Assembly: GCA_014191855.1 (NCBI GenBank)
Contig: BJHF01000055.1
Coordinates: 1-43,395, forward strand
Source: Deltaproteobacteria bacterium
Lineage (GTDB): Bacteria; Myxococcota_A; UBA796; SXON01
Length of the DNA: 43,395 nt
Direction: 5' to 3'
Part shown: one piece after another, positions 25,881 through 34,075 of the stretch
Numbering within the stretch: the first letter of the stretch is position 1
How the letters are laid out: every line of letters begins with the position of its first letter
Position numbers and translations under genes: made by a program
Notes under the pieces: model-generated
Seen by the model: only the letters and a program-made list of their open reading frames with translations
Told to the model about the DNA's origin: nothing
The model's database searches: none

Positions 25881-26473
25881 CGACGCCGAGCTCGGCGGCG
25901 GCGACGGCGCCGTCCCAGATGGGTCGCGCGTTCCCCACGGGGTGAGCGCTCACCCAGCGACGTATGCGCGTCGGGCGACGCGCCGCCCGCCAGGTGCGAC
26001 GCTTCCGCCGCCCGGCCGAGCGCGACAGCACCGCGCTCGACGGACGAACGCTGAGAATTTGCGCGTGTCGTCAGCTGTCGCGACACGCGCGTCACCGATA
26101 CGGCCCGCTTTGACGGCGCGAGCGCGCGTTGCCTCCAGGGTGAGCCGTCACCCCGGGGGATTTGCGCGGCGGATGGCGGGAACGTTGCGGCACGGAGCGG
26201 ACGAACGCCGAGAACCCAGGTGCGCGTGCCGATGTCGCGACACCTGTGTGGCCGAACGGCGTCGCTTCGAGAACGCGAGCGCGCGTTCCCCACGGGGTGA
26301 GCGCTCACCCGGCGACGTACGCGCGTCGGGCGACGCGCCCCCCGCCGGGGGCGACGCCGCGCTCGGCGGCCGCGACGGCGCCGTCCCAGATCGCGAGCGC
26401 GTTCCCCACGGGGTGAGCGCTCACCCAGCGACGTACGCGCGTCGGGCGACGCGCCGCCCGCCGCCCGCCGCCC
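25881..26473. repeat. Degenerate palindromic repeat cluster (array B)
   Basis: The block carries P1-type palindromes GGGTGAGCGCTCACCC at 25940, 26295 and 26411, and an imperfect one at 26138. P2, TGTCGCGACA, occurs at 26076 and 26233. A 111-bp segment at 25881-25991 recurs at 26352-26462 with few changes, so the cluster grew by local duplication. Unit length is variable (about 115-200 bp). A short CGCCCGC-type run closes it at about 26450-26473. The frames open across it are GC artefacts. The stretch from 25770 to 26678 holds no gene I can support. Confidence 0.85.
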
Positions 26474-26500
26474 GTTTTCCCGCCCCGCGACCCGATCCCG

Positions 26501-26562
26501 GTCACGACCGCGATGCCGGGAGACGCCCGCCGCAGGCACGCGAACAGGCCTACGGCATCGCC
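26501..26562. repeat. Right copy of ~61-bp direct repeat bracketing the RAYT-like gene
   Basis: Begins GTCACGACCGCGATGCC and ends GGCCTACGGCATCGCC, in the same orientation as 24850-24910. The two copies enclose the RAYT-like gene, its upstream hairpin and array B, a span of about 1.7 kb. Confidence 0.7.
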
Positions 26563-26678
26563 GTGTGGCTTGCTTCGCCGGTCTCCCCGTCCGCCGTCGC
26601 TGGGGACCACGCGCACGTGGCACCGGGTGCGTCCGGCCGGATGAACGAACGCCACTTATCCGCGAGCGCGCGGCGCGC

Positions 26679-28145
26679 CTACCCCCGCCTCCGCCGCCCC
26701 ACAATCGCCACCCCGATCACCACGGCGCCAAGCACCCCGGCGGCGCCGGCGCCTCCGCTCTGGCAGCCGCAGTCGGGTTCGTCCCCGCTGCCGTCGCCTG
26801 GGTCATGTTTGCCGGTGTGCGGCTCGCCCGTGTCCCCCATGTCCGCAGTATCGGCGGTGTCGCCGACCCCCGTATCGCCCGTGTCCTCGGGCGAAGGATC
26901 GGCCAGGCTGGCGACGAAGCTGTAGGTGGGGGGGATCTTGTCATAGCGGGGGCTCGAGTCGTACGCGTCGTGACTCACGCCCGTGTTCTCGGTGAGGATC
27001 CCCACGAGCACCCAGCCCTCGTGCCAGGTGGTGCCGAAGCCGGGGAGGCTGAGCGTGAGCGTGTCCTTCGTCGTGTCGGTGATCGAATCCCAGGTTGCGC
27101 CGTCGGTGCCAACGACCGTGACCTGCCATTTCACCTTCGTCCCGTCGTCCATGGGATTTCCGGTGAAGTCGATGGCGAGATCGTGTGCGTCGGCTTCCGG
27201 CAGGGGGATCCGCCAGTAGTTCACGCCCAGGTAGTCGGCATAGTATTCGGTAGGCGTGGCGGTGGCGGGGAGGTCGCTTGCGTCGGCCCCGAGGTCCCAG
27301 GTGTACACCGGGAACCAGTCGGCGCCCTCCTCGTACCCCGCGTACCCTAACGCGTTGCGAACCTCAAAATCGACGAGGGCGGCCTCGAAGGCGTCCTGTG
27401 AGCCGAGCGCATCCTTGGTCGCGTCGAGAATATCCTGGTCGACACACGCCTCCCAAAGCGCCTTTTCAATGTCCCGGCCCCCATGAAACGTGGTGAGGTA
27501 CCGCGCCCAGATCACCTCGCCGTATTCGTGCCACCCGTTCTCGGCGACCATCGACACCTCGGGGTAGTCGGGCCACTGGCCCTCCTCGAGGTAGTAGTCG
27601 TAGTCGTTGATGTCATCGTACACCTCGTCTTCCATCCACGTGGAGCTGGCCTCCATCCACCAGCTCGCCTCCCAGTAGTCGTACTCGAACTGGATGGCGT
27701 GGAAGAACTCGTGGGCAGCGGTGACCTTCCAGGCATCTTCAGTGGTGCGGCCAGTCCAGCCCATGTCGGGGTTGATGGCGATGTAGGCGGTTTTACCGTC
27801 GCGCTCCACGCTGGTGTAGCCGTAGAGCCCGTTCTGCATGTCCTCAAGGTACACGGTGAACAGGCCGGGATCGGTACCATAGGGCTTGAGGTAGCCCATC
27901 GTGTCGATCTCCTCGGCCCATACCTCCTCGAAGATCTCGCCGAGGAGCTGGTATTCTTCATCTGTCGGGGTGTAGTCGGAGCCCTCGAGATGGAAGTGGG
28001 CGGTGTCGTACCCGGTGGCGTTCGCGTAGGTCGGGCGGGTGCGCTCCAGGCCGGCTGCGCGGGCGGCGCGCATGGCCTGCGTGTCGCAGGGGGCGACATC
28101 GCCGTGGGGGGTGAGGGCGAGGGCGTGGGCGACGAACAGCAGCAT
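26679..28145 (-). CDS. Secreted zinc metalloprotease-like protein with MYXO-CTERM-like tail
   Basis: A 488-residue protein. A short hydrophobic lead (MLLFVAHALAL) suggests export. The zinc site is AAHEFFHAIQFEYDYW (HExxH at residues 145-149), followed by WWMEASSTWMEDEVYDD, whose glutamates are candidates for the third ligand, as in the MXAN_6640-type putative metalloproteases. Residues ~370-430 look like a beta domain (WQVTVVGTDGATWDS). The C-terminus has a DTGDTGVGDTADTAD linker, then CGCQSGG, a hydrophobic helix and RRRRG, which resembles the MYXO-CTERM surface-sorting signal. ATG 28145 is chosen over the longer arginine/proline-rich frame. It would be a surface-anchored protease in a myxobacterium-like host. 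Confidence 0.85.
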   Translation of the reverse strand: MLLFVAHALALTPHGDVAPCDTQAMRAARAAGLERTRPTYANATGYDTAHFHLEGSDYTPTDEEYQLLGEIFEEVWAEEIDTMGYLKPYGTDPGLFTVYLEDMQNGLYGYTSVERDGKTAYIAINPDMGWTGRTTEDAWKVTAAHEFFHAIQFEYDYWEASWWMEASSTWMEDEVYDDINDYDYYLEEGQWPDYPEVSMVAENGWHEYGEVIWARYLTTFHGGRDIEKALWEACVDQDILDATKDALGSQDAFEAALVDFEVRNALGYAGYEEGADWFPVYTWDLGADASDLPATATPTEYYADYLGVNYWRIPLPEADAHDLAIDFTGNPMDDGTKVKWQVTVVGTDGATWDSITDTTKDTLTLSLPGFGTTWHEGWVLVGILTENTGVSHDAYDSSPRYDKIPPTYSFVASLADPSPEDTGDTGVGDTADTADMGDTGEPHTGKHDPGDGSGDEPDCGCQSGGAGAAGVLGAVVIGVAIVGRRRRG

Positions 28146-28174
28146 GTGGGGCCTGGGAGCGGGGTCGGCTAACC

Positions 28175-28726
28175 CTACTCGCGCGGGGAGCCGATCCGCG
28201 CGACAAGTTCGGACACCCGATCGGCCAGGGACACTGACTCCACCGTGTACGTGTTCACCGCGCAGCGGCGCGCCATCCCCTCGATGAGCAGGTGCGTGTG
28301 GAGCTGCACCCACGGGTTCGAGCTCCGAACGCCATCGGCCACGAGGGGAAGGCGACCGTAGGGGAGCAGCGCGACGAGGTCGTAGCGCGCGGGATCCATC
28401 GTGGCGGCGAGGTAGGTTGCGGTGGTGGCGCAGCCAGGCTCGGCGAAGCGATAGAATAGCCAGAAGGCGGCGAAGTCGTAGGAGGCGCGGTCGGCGACGA
28501 AGCCCCGGGTGGCGGCGGCCTCGCGCTCCTGCCGCTCGGACCAGAGGCGCAAGACGAGCGTGCGCAGGCCGTCGGGACCCAGGGAGTGCAGGTTCGGCGC
28601 GCCGCTTTCGAGGTACTCGCGCATCCCCTCGGGGATGTAGGGCAGGCCGAGCTCCGCGGCGAGGGCGCGCGCGAGGGTGCTCTTTCCAACGCCGGCCGAC
28701 CCGCTGATCGCGATACGCTCGCCCAT
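28175..28726 (-). CDS. P-loop NTPase, AAA_28/NadR-like kinase domain
   Basis: A 183-residue soluble protein with a Walker A GSAGVGKST at residues 9-17, then LARALAAELGLPYIPEGMREYLESG. This is the usual opening of small nucleoside/nicotinamide-type kinases and AAA_28 proteins. FVADRASYDFAAFWLFYRF holds the Walker-B-like aspartate and arginine, and YDLVALLPYGRLP follows. A short lid and a C-terminal helix complete the domain. The substrate is unknown. The gap to the divergent FHA-scaffold gene is only 36 bp, so regulatory sharing is possible. Confidence 0.85.
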   Translation of the reverse strand: MGERIAISGSAGVGKSTLARALAAELGLPYIPEGMREYLESGAPNLHSLGPDGLRTLVLRLWSERQEREAAATRGFVADRASYDFAAFWLFYRFAEPGCATTATYLAATMDPARYDLVALLPYGRLPLVADGVRSSNPWVQLHTHLLIEGMARRCAVNTYTVESVSLADRVSELVARIGSPRE

Positions 28727-28762
28727 CGCTGCCGGTTATCCCGGCGCGTACAGGAGCCCTCG

Positions 28763-31700
28763 ATGGCGCAGCTCGCCGACTTCATCTCCCGCATCTTCTC
28801 GTCGGGCCGCACGCAGGGCCTCTCGGGCGGCGCGGAGATGGTGGTCGACCCCGACCCGGCTGCGGCGTTCTACGTGGCACGTCTGCGGCGGCACCTGGCC
28901 GAGGGCGACTACGTGGCCGACCCGGCGCTGCTCTGGAACACGAAGAGCTATGGCGACAGGCGGGGGGGGCTCCGCGCGCACATTCAGGCGGAGCGGGGCG
29001 ATGGGATCGCCTCGTTCACCGACGTTTTGGTCGTTGTGAGCCAAGCCGACGCACGCCGTGCGGCCACCGCGGTGGGCGAAGCGTGGACGGAGCGCGCCGC
29101 CCGAGTGCTCGGCGAATCCTTCTCCGAATTCTGCAACGCCGACCGGTTTGAGCTGCTCTACGGCACCCGCCCGCTCCGCTTTCGCCTCGTGGCCGATGGC
29201 GGCAAGGAGATGCTGAACCACTCCCTCGGGCTTGAAGCCGGGGAATACGTAACGGGCCTGCTGCCGAACCTCTACGTGGGGCCCGCCGCCCGCAGCCGGC
29301 CGGTGCTCGCCGTACACCTGAACCTTCCCGGCGTTTGGGAAGGGTATCGCGAGGTGGGCCGCCTCTACAGCGACCAGATCGTGTTCACCCTCGGGCGCCA
29401 CTGGCTGGACAACTACGCGCACCCAGCGCTGCGGGAGCCCGGGATCTACCGGCTGCAGCAGTATCCCGACGGATCGCTGGTCCACGTGATCAGCCCGGAA
29501 CTTCAGGATCGCTACTTTGTACGAAGCGATCAAACGGACGCGGGGCCCAGCGTGCTCACCATCGCCGAGGTGACCGGGCGGCCGGTGGCCTTCCTGGTGC
29601 TGGCGGTCGTGGAGTCGATGACGGTGGAGCTGCCGCCACTCGAGCGCGCCGCGGTGGAGCGTCCGGCCAAGCAGAGCAGTCCGGCTCCAGCGGCGGGCGA
29701 GGCGAGCTTCTCGGCCGCCCTCGCGGATATTCCAGAACCGAGCGTCGCGCGCCCACCGGCCGACCCGACGATCCCCCCCGCGCGGCCCGCGGCGCTCATG
29801 CCGACGAAGTCGGCGCCCGGAGCCGGCCTCTCCAACAAACAAAAGACCATCATCCCGGATGCCTTCGATACCCGTATCCTCACCCTACACGAGCGCGGCG
29901 CGCTCCTCCAAAAGGTGCATTTCAGCAACTTCATGGAGGGCTACGACGTGTACCTGGGACCGAAGGCCCAGATCGCCACGTCGAGCGCGAGCGGCCAACC
30001 GCGGGCGACCATCCAGGTGCGGTTCGGGCGGGTGAGCCTCGTTGCGCGAGAGGGCGGCGTAACGGTGGACAGCAAGCCGCTGGAGCCCGGGCAGCCCTTC
30101 GTGCTCAAGGCTTCGGTGGCGATCGAGGTGGATGGCGTTCGGGTGGAGTATCGCGACTTGTCAGGGGTGAAGGCGGATGGTTGGCCGTACCTCGGCGAGC
30201 TCCGCCGGCCCGGCGCGGGCACCTATCTCGACTTCGGCGCGGTGTTTCAGGTGGGTCGCGACCGGCGCAGCAAGGTGCGCTTGCCCGACGAGCCCCACAA
30301 CGACAACATCGCGTGGTTGCCAAGCGTGGGCGGGGGCGCCACCATTCGGTCGCGCACGGGGGACATCCCGAAGTCCAGGTTCTACACCGACTCCATCATG
30401 GTGGCCTCCACGCACGCGGAGATGGATCTCTCGGGCGAGCCGCTGTTGCGCTCGCTGGCGCGGCACTGCTTCACCTACGTGCGCCGGGGCACCGAGATCG
30501 TGGCGTTGTTCCCGCGCGAAGGCGCCGGCGGGCGGCACGAGGTAACGCTGCAACCAAATGACGAGCTGCTCGTCGGGAACTGCTTGTTCCAGGCGAGTTA
30601 TCCGCCGCCGGTGAACCCGGCTACGGCATCGATGCCGCCGCAGGTGGTGCCCCGGTTCACGGCCGACGATCTCGCCTCGATCGCAGACGCTGTGAAGCCC
30701 GAATTGCGTGCGTTCATGACCGTTGATCCAGTGTCCCCCGCCGGGCTGGGAGGCACCGGGCCCTCGCCTCGCCCCGTTCGAGAGTCGCGTCCGGGGCTCG
30801 CGAAGTCCAAACGCAGCGCCGCCGAAGATGCGGCCTCGGTGCCCACGCCCGCTCGTGGCGCGCCGCCGCCCCCGGTGCGGCTCGATCCCGGCGATCTGGA
30901 GGGCGGCACCTTCGATAGCGGGGCGACGGATGTGATGGACGCGATGGACGCGATGGATGCCCCCGCGCCCAAGGCCGTGAAGCCGGGAAAGGGCCTCAAG
31001 AACTCCAAGAACTCGATCGCGGATGCAGTCGCCGACGTTCCCGAGCGCCCCGCCGCTACGCCCCCGCGGCCCCCGCCGCCTCCGCCGCCCCGCCCCTCCG
31101 GCGGCGCGCCAGCCCCGGCCGCGGCGACCGTCGATCCCCCGATCGGCCCGCCGCGCCGTGTGTCGCTCCCCACTGCCGAGGCGCCCGCCGCCAAACCCAC
31201 GCCGGCGCCCGCCGCCGTGATCGCCCCGAAGCCGCCGCCGCCGCCGATGTTGCTCGACGACGCCGAGATGGAGCCGGTGCGCTCAGTGGAGGAGAAGCAG
31301 TGGCAGCAGGAGCTGGGCCGGCCGGCCCGCCTCGTGCAGGTGGGCTGGTCGGTACATGGCGAGTTCATCGTCGGCAACCACATCGGCGTGGACATGGTGG
31401 TGCCCGAGGTAAAATCCTTCGCCGAGCAGGCGTTCATGACCCTCGACTACGTGCGGGTGTACGCACGCGGCAAGAAGGGGCGCGTGGAGCTGATTCAGGA
31501 GGGGGAGGCCTCGGTGATCGTGGGCGGCGCCAAGGTGCGCAGCGTGGAGAGCCTGCGGGATGTGCGGATCGAGATCATCCGTCGTGACGCGAGCCTGGAG
31601 CCCGACTTCGACATCACCTTGAGCTTCGCCGAAGGGGCCGGCTTGCCCGACCCGCGCGCGCAGCTCCTCGAGATCGACGTGAGCGATCGGCTCGTGGCGG

Positions 31701-31969
31701 GCCTGTTCACCACCGGCTTCCCGCTCCGCAGCGAACGAAAGCTCCGACTCGGCCCGATCCAGGCCACGATGTTGTTCGACGGGGAGTCGGTGCGTGTGAC
31801 CGACTACCTCGCCAGCTACCGGACTGGGGCCTCGGGATTCGTCCCGTTCTTTGTGCGCGAAGTCGGGAAATCGTGGCGAACGATCCCCGAGGACGGCACC
31901 CCGGTCGTGCTCCGCCCGGGAGACAGCCTGCTGGCCGGCACCAACGTGTACCGGTTCGAGGTTGGGTAG
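28763..31969 (+). CDS. Large multi-domain FHA-like scaffold protein
   Basis: A 1068-residue, probably cytoplasmic protein. Residues ~1-295 form an unrecognised alpha/beta domain. Residues ~300-365 are a Pro/Ala-rich linker. Residues ~380-620 contain FHA-like strands (FQVGRDRRSKVRLPD with the Gly-Arg phosphopeptide loop and SIMVASTHAEMD with an S/H pair, interrupted by long loops). A second long Pro/Ala linker follows (~665-870). At ~870-1068 are two further FHA-like folds (FIVGNHIGVDMVVPE and the closing PGDSLLAGTNVYRFEVG). A strong AGGAG ribosome-binding site lies at 28751. The PP2C gene starts on the base after its stop. Together they look like a phosphorylation-reading module, a kinase/phosphatase adaptor. 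The exact partners are unknown. Confidence 0.75.
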   Translation: MAQLADFISRIFSSGRTQGLSGGAEMVVDPDPAAAFYVARLRRHLAEGDYVADPALLWNTKSYGDRRGGLRAHIQAERGDGIASFTDVLVVVSQADARRAATAVGEAWTERAARVLGESFSEFCNADRFELLYGTRPLRFRLVADGGKEMLNHSLGLEAGEYVTGLLPNLYVGPAARSRPVLAVHLNLPGVWEGYREVGRLYSDQIVFTLGRHWLDNYAHPALREPGIYRLQQYPDGSLVHVISPELQDRYFVRSDQTDAGPSVLTIAEVTGRPVAFLVLAVVESMTVELPPLERAAVERPAKQSSPAPAAGEASFSAALADIPEPSVARPPADPTIPPARPAALMPTKSAPGAGLSNKQKTIIPDAFDTRILTLHERGALLQKVHFSNFMEGYDVYLGPKAQIATSSASGQPRATIQVRFGRVSLVAREGGVTVDSKPLEPGQPFVLKASVAIEVDGVRVEYRDLSGVKADGWPYLGELRRPGAGTYLDFGAVFQVGRDRRSKVRLPDEPHNDNIAWLPSVGGGATIRSRTGDIPKSRFYTDSIMVASTHAEMDLSGEPLLRSLARHCFTYVRRGTEIVALFPREGAGGRHEVTLQPNDELLVGNCLFQASYPPPVNPATASMPPQVVPRFTADDLASIADAVKPELRAFMTVDPVSPAGLGGTGPSPRPVRESRPGLAKSKRSAAEDAASVPTPARGAPPPPVRLDPGDLEGGTFDSGATDVMDAMDAMDAPAPKAVKPGKGLKNSKNSIADAVADVPERPAATPPRPPPPPPPRPSGGAPAPAAATVDPPIGPPRRVSLPTAEAPAAKPTPAPAAVIAPKPPPPPMLLDDAEMEPVRSVEEKQWQQELGRPARLVQVGWSVHGEFIVGNHIGVDMVVPEVKSFAEQAFMTLDYVRVYARGKKGRVELIQEGEASVIVGGAKVRSVESLRDVRIEIIRRDASLEPDFDITLSFAEGAGLPDPRAQLLEIDVSDRLVAGLFTTGFPLRSERKLRLGPIQATMLFDGESVRVTDYLASYRTGASGFVPFFVREVGKSWRTIPEDGTPVVLRPGDSLLAGTNVYRFEVG

Positions 31970-32830
31970 GTGAGCGACGACCGCTTTTCGGTCGGCGTTG
32001 TGTGCTCCATCGGCGTGGGCGCGGAGCGTGGAGGTCGGGCAACCAACCAGGATAACTACCTGGTGTGCCGCGCGGGCACGGTGCGGTGGCGCAACGGCGA
32101 TCACGAGCAGATCGTGGATGCTCCGGAGCGCCCGGAGGTGCTCCTCGCGGTGGCGGACGGGATGGGAGGCCACGAAGACGGCGAGATTGCAGCGGCGGCT
32201 TCGGTGCAGGCGCTCAGTCGGCTCTACAATCGTTCGGTGCCGCGTGATCCCGAGGCCGATTTGCGCTCGTTCGTTCTGGAAACCCACGCCAAGGTGCGGG
32301 AGCGAGTGGGCCAGGGCGGCGAGGTGAAGATGGGCACCACGCTCACCGTGGTGTGGATCATCGATGACCGGGTGTACTGGGTGCATGTAGGCGACAGTCG
32401 GCTGTACCACTGGCGCCACGGGCGCGTAACGCGCATCAGTCGCGACCATACCCGTGAAGAGTTCGCGATGCGCGACGGTCGCCCGATCCCGACGCATCCC
32501 CGGTATCTCGCGCAAAACTTTATTTTTGGCAGTCGCGGCCTGGGGGACGACGCTTCGCTGCGGATCGACCGCGGCCTCGACACGGGCTCGTTCACGCTGC
32601 GGCCGGGCGACCGGTTGTTGTTGAGCTCGGATGGGCTGCACGGGCGGCTGGACGACGCACAGATCGCCGATGCGCTCACCAACGTTCCCGCGCCGCAGGC
32701 CTGCGCCGTGGCTTTGGGGGAGCGCGCGATTGCGTATCAATCCGACGACAACATCACCGCGTTGGTGCTCCGGGTGGAGGATCGCGTGGTGGAAGAAGTG
32801 GACGACGAAGACACGATCATCCCGGTGTAG
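31970..32830 (+). CDS. PP2C-family Ser/Thr protein phosphatase
   Basis: A 286-residue metal-dependent phosphatase. NQDNYLV near the start, VLLAVADGMGGHEDGE with the metal-binding Asp, MGTTLTVVWI, VGDSRLYHWRHGRVTRISRDH, LLLSSDGLHGRL and QSDDNITALVLRV are the PP2C motif series in order. The C-terminus is acidic (VVEEVDDEDTIIPV). It would remove phosphate from Ser/Thr proteins, countering Hanks-type kinases. GTG 31970 begins on the base after the FHA-scaffold stop, so the two are expected to be cotranslated. No membrane segment is seen. Confidence 0.94.
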   Translation: MSDDRFSVGVVCSIGVGAERGGRATNQDNYLVCRAGTVRWRNGDHEQIVDAPERPEVLLAVADGMGGHEDGEIAAAASVQALSRLYNRSVPRDPEADLRSFVLETHAKVRERVGQGGEVKMGTTLTVVWIIDDRVYWVHVGDSRLYHWRHGRVTRISRDHTREEFAMRDGRPIPTHPRYLAQNFIFGSRGLGDDASLRIDRGLDTGSFTLRPGDRLLLSSDGLHGRLDDAQIADALTNVPAPQACAVALGERAIAYQSDDNITALVLRVEDRVVEEVDDEDTIIPV

Positions 32831-32844
32831 GAGGGCAAGTCGGC

Positions 32845-33534
32845 ATGCTGTTTCTGCTCCTCGCCTGCGCCGCCGACGAGCTCGACTCGGGGCCCACCGA
32901 GGTTTTGGATACCACGCCCCGGGGTGCGTTGCAGTTTCGATTTCCACTCGAAGAACGAGAGCTGTTCGTGCTGGTGGTGGGCGTGGATCATGATCCGGAG
33001 GATCACTCCGACGGCAGCATGGGCGAGGCGCTGCTGTGCACCAACTACGACGGTCGCGGGTTCCCGTACTGTTACGACGAACACCACGGCAGCGACTACA
33101 TCCTCGAAGGCGACTTCGAGACGATGGACGCCGGGAGCGCCACGATCCTCGCCGCGGCCCCCGGCGTTGTGTTGGAAACGGCGGATGGGAACTACGACCG
33201 CTGTCACAAGACTTCGACGGGCGTGGACTGCGACGGCAATTCGGGAGAGGCGAACTACGTCGTGGTGGAGCACGAGGGCGGTTGGATCACGCGATACTGG
33301 CACATGATGAACGGCAGTGTGGCGGTGGCGGTGGGGGACGAGGTTGCCTGTGGCGCCCCGCTCGGGAAGGTCGGGTCCAGCGGCAATTCTTCGCAGCCGC
33401 ACCTGCACTTCGAGCTGCAGTCGGCCGAGGGCATGGTGACCGACCCCTACGCCGGCGAGTTCAGCCAGGCGGAGACGTGGTGGGTGGAGCAGGGGGAGCC
33501 CACGGCGCTGCCGGAATCGCTCTGCGGCGGGTAA
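32845..33534 (+). CDS. M23-family (LytM-type) metallopeptidase lipoprotein
   Basis: A 229-residue exported protein. MLFLLLACAADE is a lipoprotein signal (Cys8). The M23 core is in the second half: HHGSDYIL near residue 88 has the first zinc-binding His and Asp. AAAPGVVLETADGNYDRC and YVVVEHEGGWITRYWHM follow, and PHLHFELQS contains the HxH. This domain cleaves peptidoglycan cross-bridges, or binds and activates amidases if a ligand is lost. All expected ligands appear present. GAGGG lies before ATG 32845. It follows the PP2C gene by 14 bp and may be in the same operon. Confidence 0.9.
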   Translation: MLFLLLACAADELDSGPTEVLDTTPRGALQFRFPLEERELFVLVVGVDHDPEDHSDGSMGEALLCTNYDGRGFPYCYDEHHGSDYILEGDFETMDAGSATILAAAPGVVLETADGNYDRCHKTSTGVDCDGNSGEANYVVVEHEGGWITRYWHMMNGSVAVAVGDEVACGAPLGKVGSSGNSSQPHLHFELQSAEGMVTDPYAGEFSQAETWWVEQGEPTALPESLCGG

Positions 33535-33537
33535 GGA

Positions 33538-33996
33538 CTACTCCAGAACGGTGAACCCGCGCGGCGGGAGCCCGCGAAGCGCGTCGCGCATGGAGGCGCG
33601 GGGCATGCCGCCCGCGTCGTGCACGTCGGAGACGCCGCTGAAGGGGGAGAGCGTGCCGCCGACTCGCGCCGCCTCCAGCCACGTGCCGCAGCGCTCGCGA
33701 TCGTCTTCGGCGACGTTGACCAGCTCGATGAGGTAGCGGGGAAGTTCTCCGTGCGCGATGAGCAGTCGGCGACTCACCATGCCGCTCACGAGCGCCGTAC
33801 CCGGCACCGGGGAGAGCTCGAAGCGCACGTCTACCGCGTCGCCCTTCTGCAAATCCATGTCGGCTTCAACCTGGATTCGAAGGCCAGAAACAGCCACGAT
33901 CCGGCCGAATGCGACTTCGGAGCCTGCTTGCATGGACGCGGCGCCGGAGACCCGAACCCGCTCAGAATCATCGCTTGAGAAGGGGAAGGTGTTCAT
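33538..33996 (-). CDS. PilZ-like domain protein
   Basis: A 152-residue protein with one PilZ-like barrel. VRVSGAASMQAGSEVAFGRIVAVSGLRIQVEADMDLQKGDAVDVRFELSP is the typical strand series ending in the KGDxVxVRF segment. ALVSGMVSRRLLIAHGELPRYLIELVNV then completes it. The N-terminal Arg pair (ERVRVSG) and the loop VSGLRIQ replace the canonical RxxxR and DxSxxG, so cyclic-di-GMP binding is doubtful. The C-terminal 45 residues look disordered. It converges on the M23 gene with a 3-bp gap. Partner and function are unknown. Confidence 0.7.
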   Translation of the reverse strand: MNTFPFSSDDSERVRVSGAASMQAGSEVAFGRIVAVSGLRIQVEADMDLQKGDAVDVRFELSPVPGTALVSGMVSRRLLIAHGELPRYLIELVNVAEDDRERCGTWLEAARVGGTLSPFSGVSDVHDAGGMPRASMRDALRGLPPRGFTVLE

Positions 33997-34075
33997 GGGC
34001 GGGTGCTACCCCGTGAACGGTCGCGACGCCAGTGGAATTTTGGGGAGGGTCAACCGCATGATGTGGCGAATCGCC

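Noticed and set aside
25808..26704. Long open frames over array B
   Set aside because: Arginine/alanine-rich GC artefacts sharing sequence with the repeat units; no recognisable domain.
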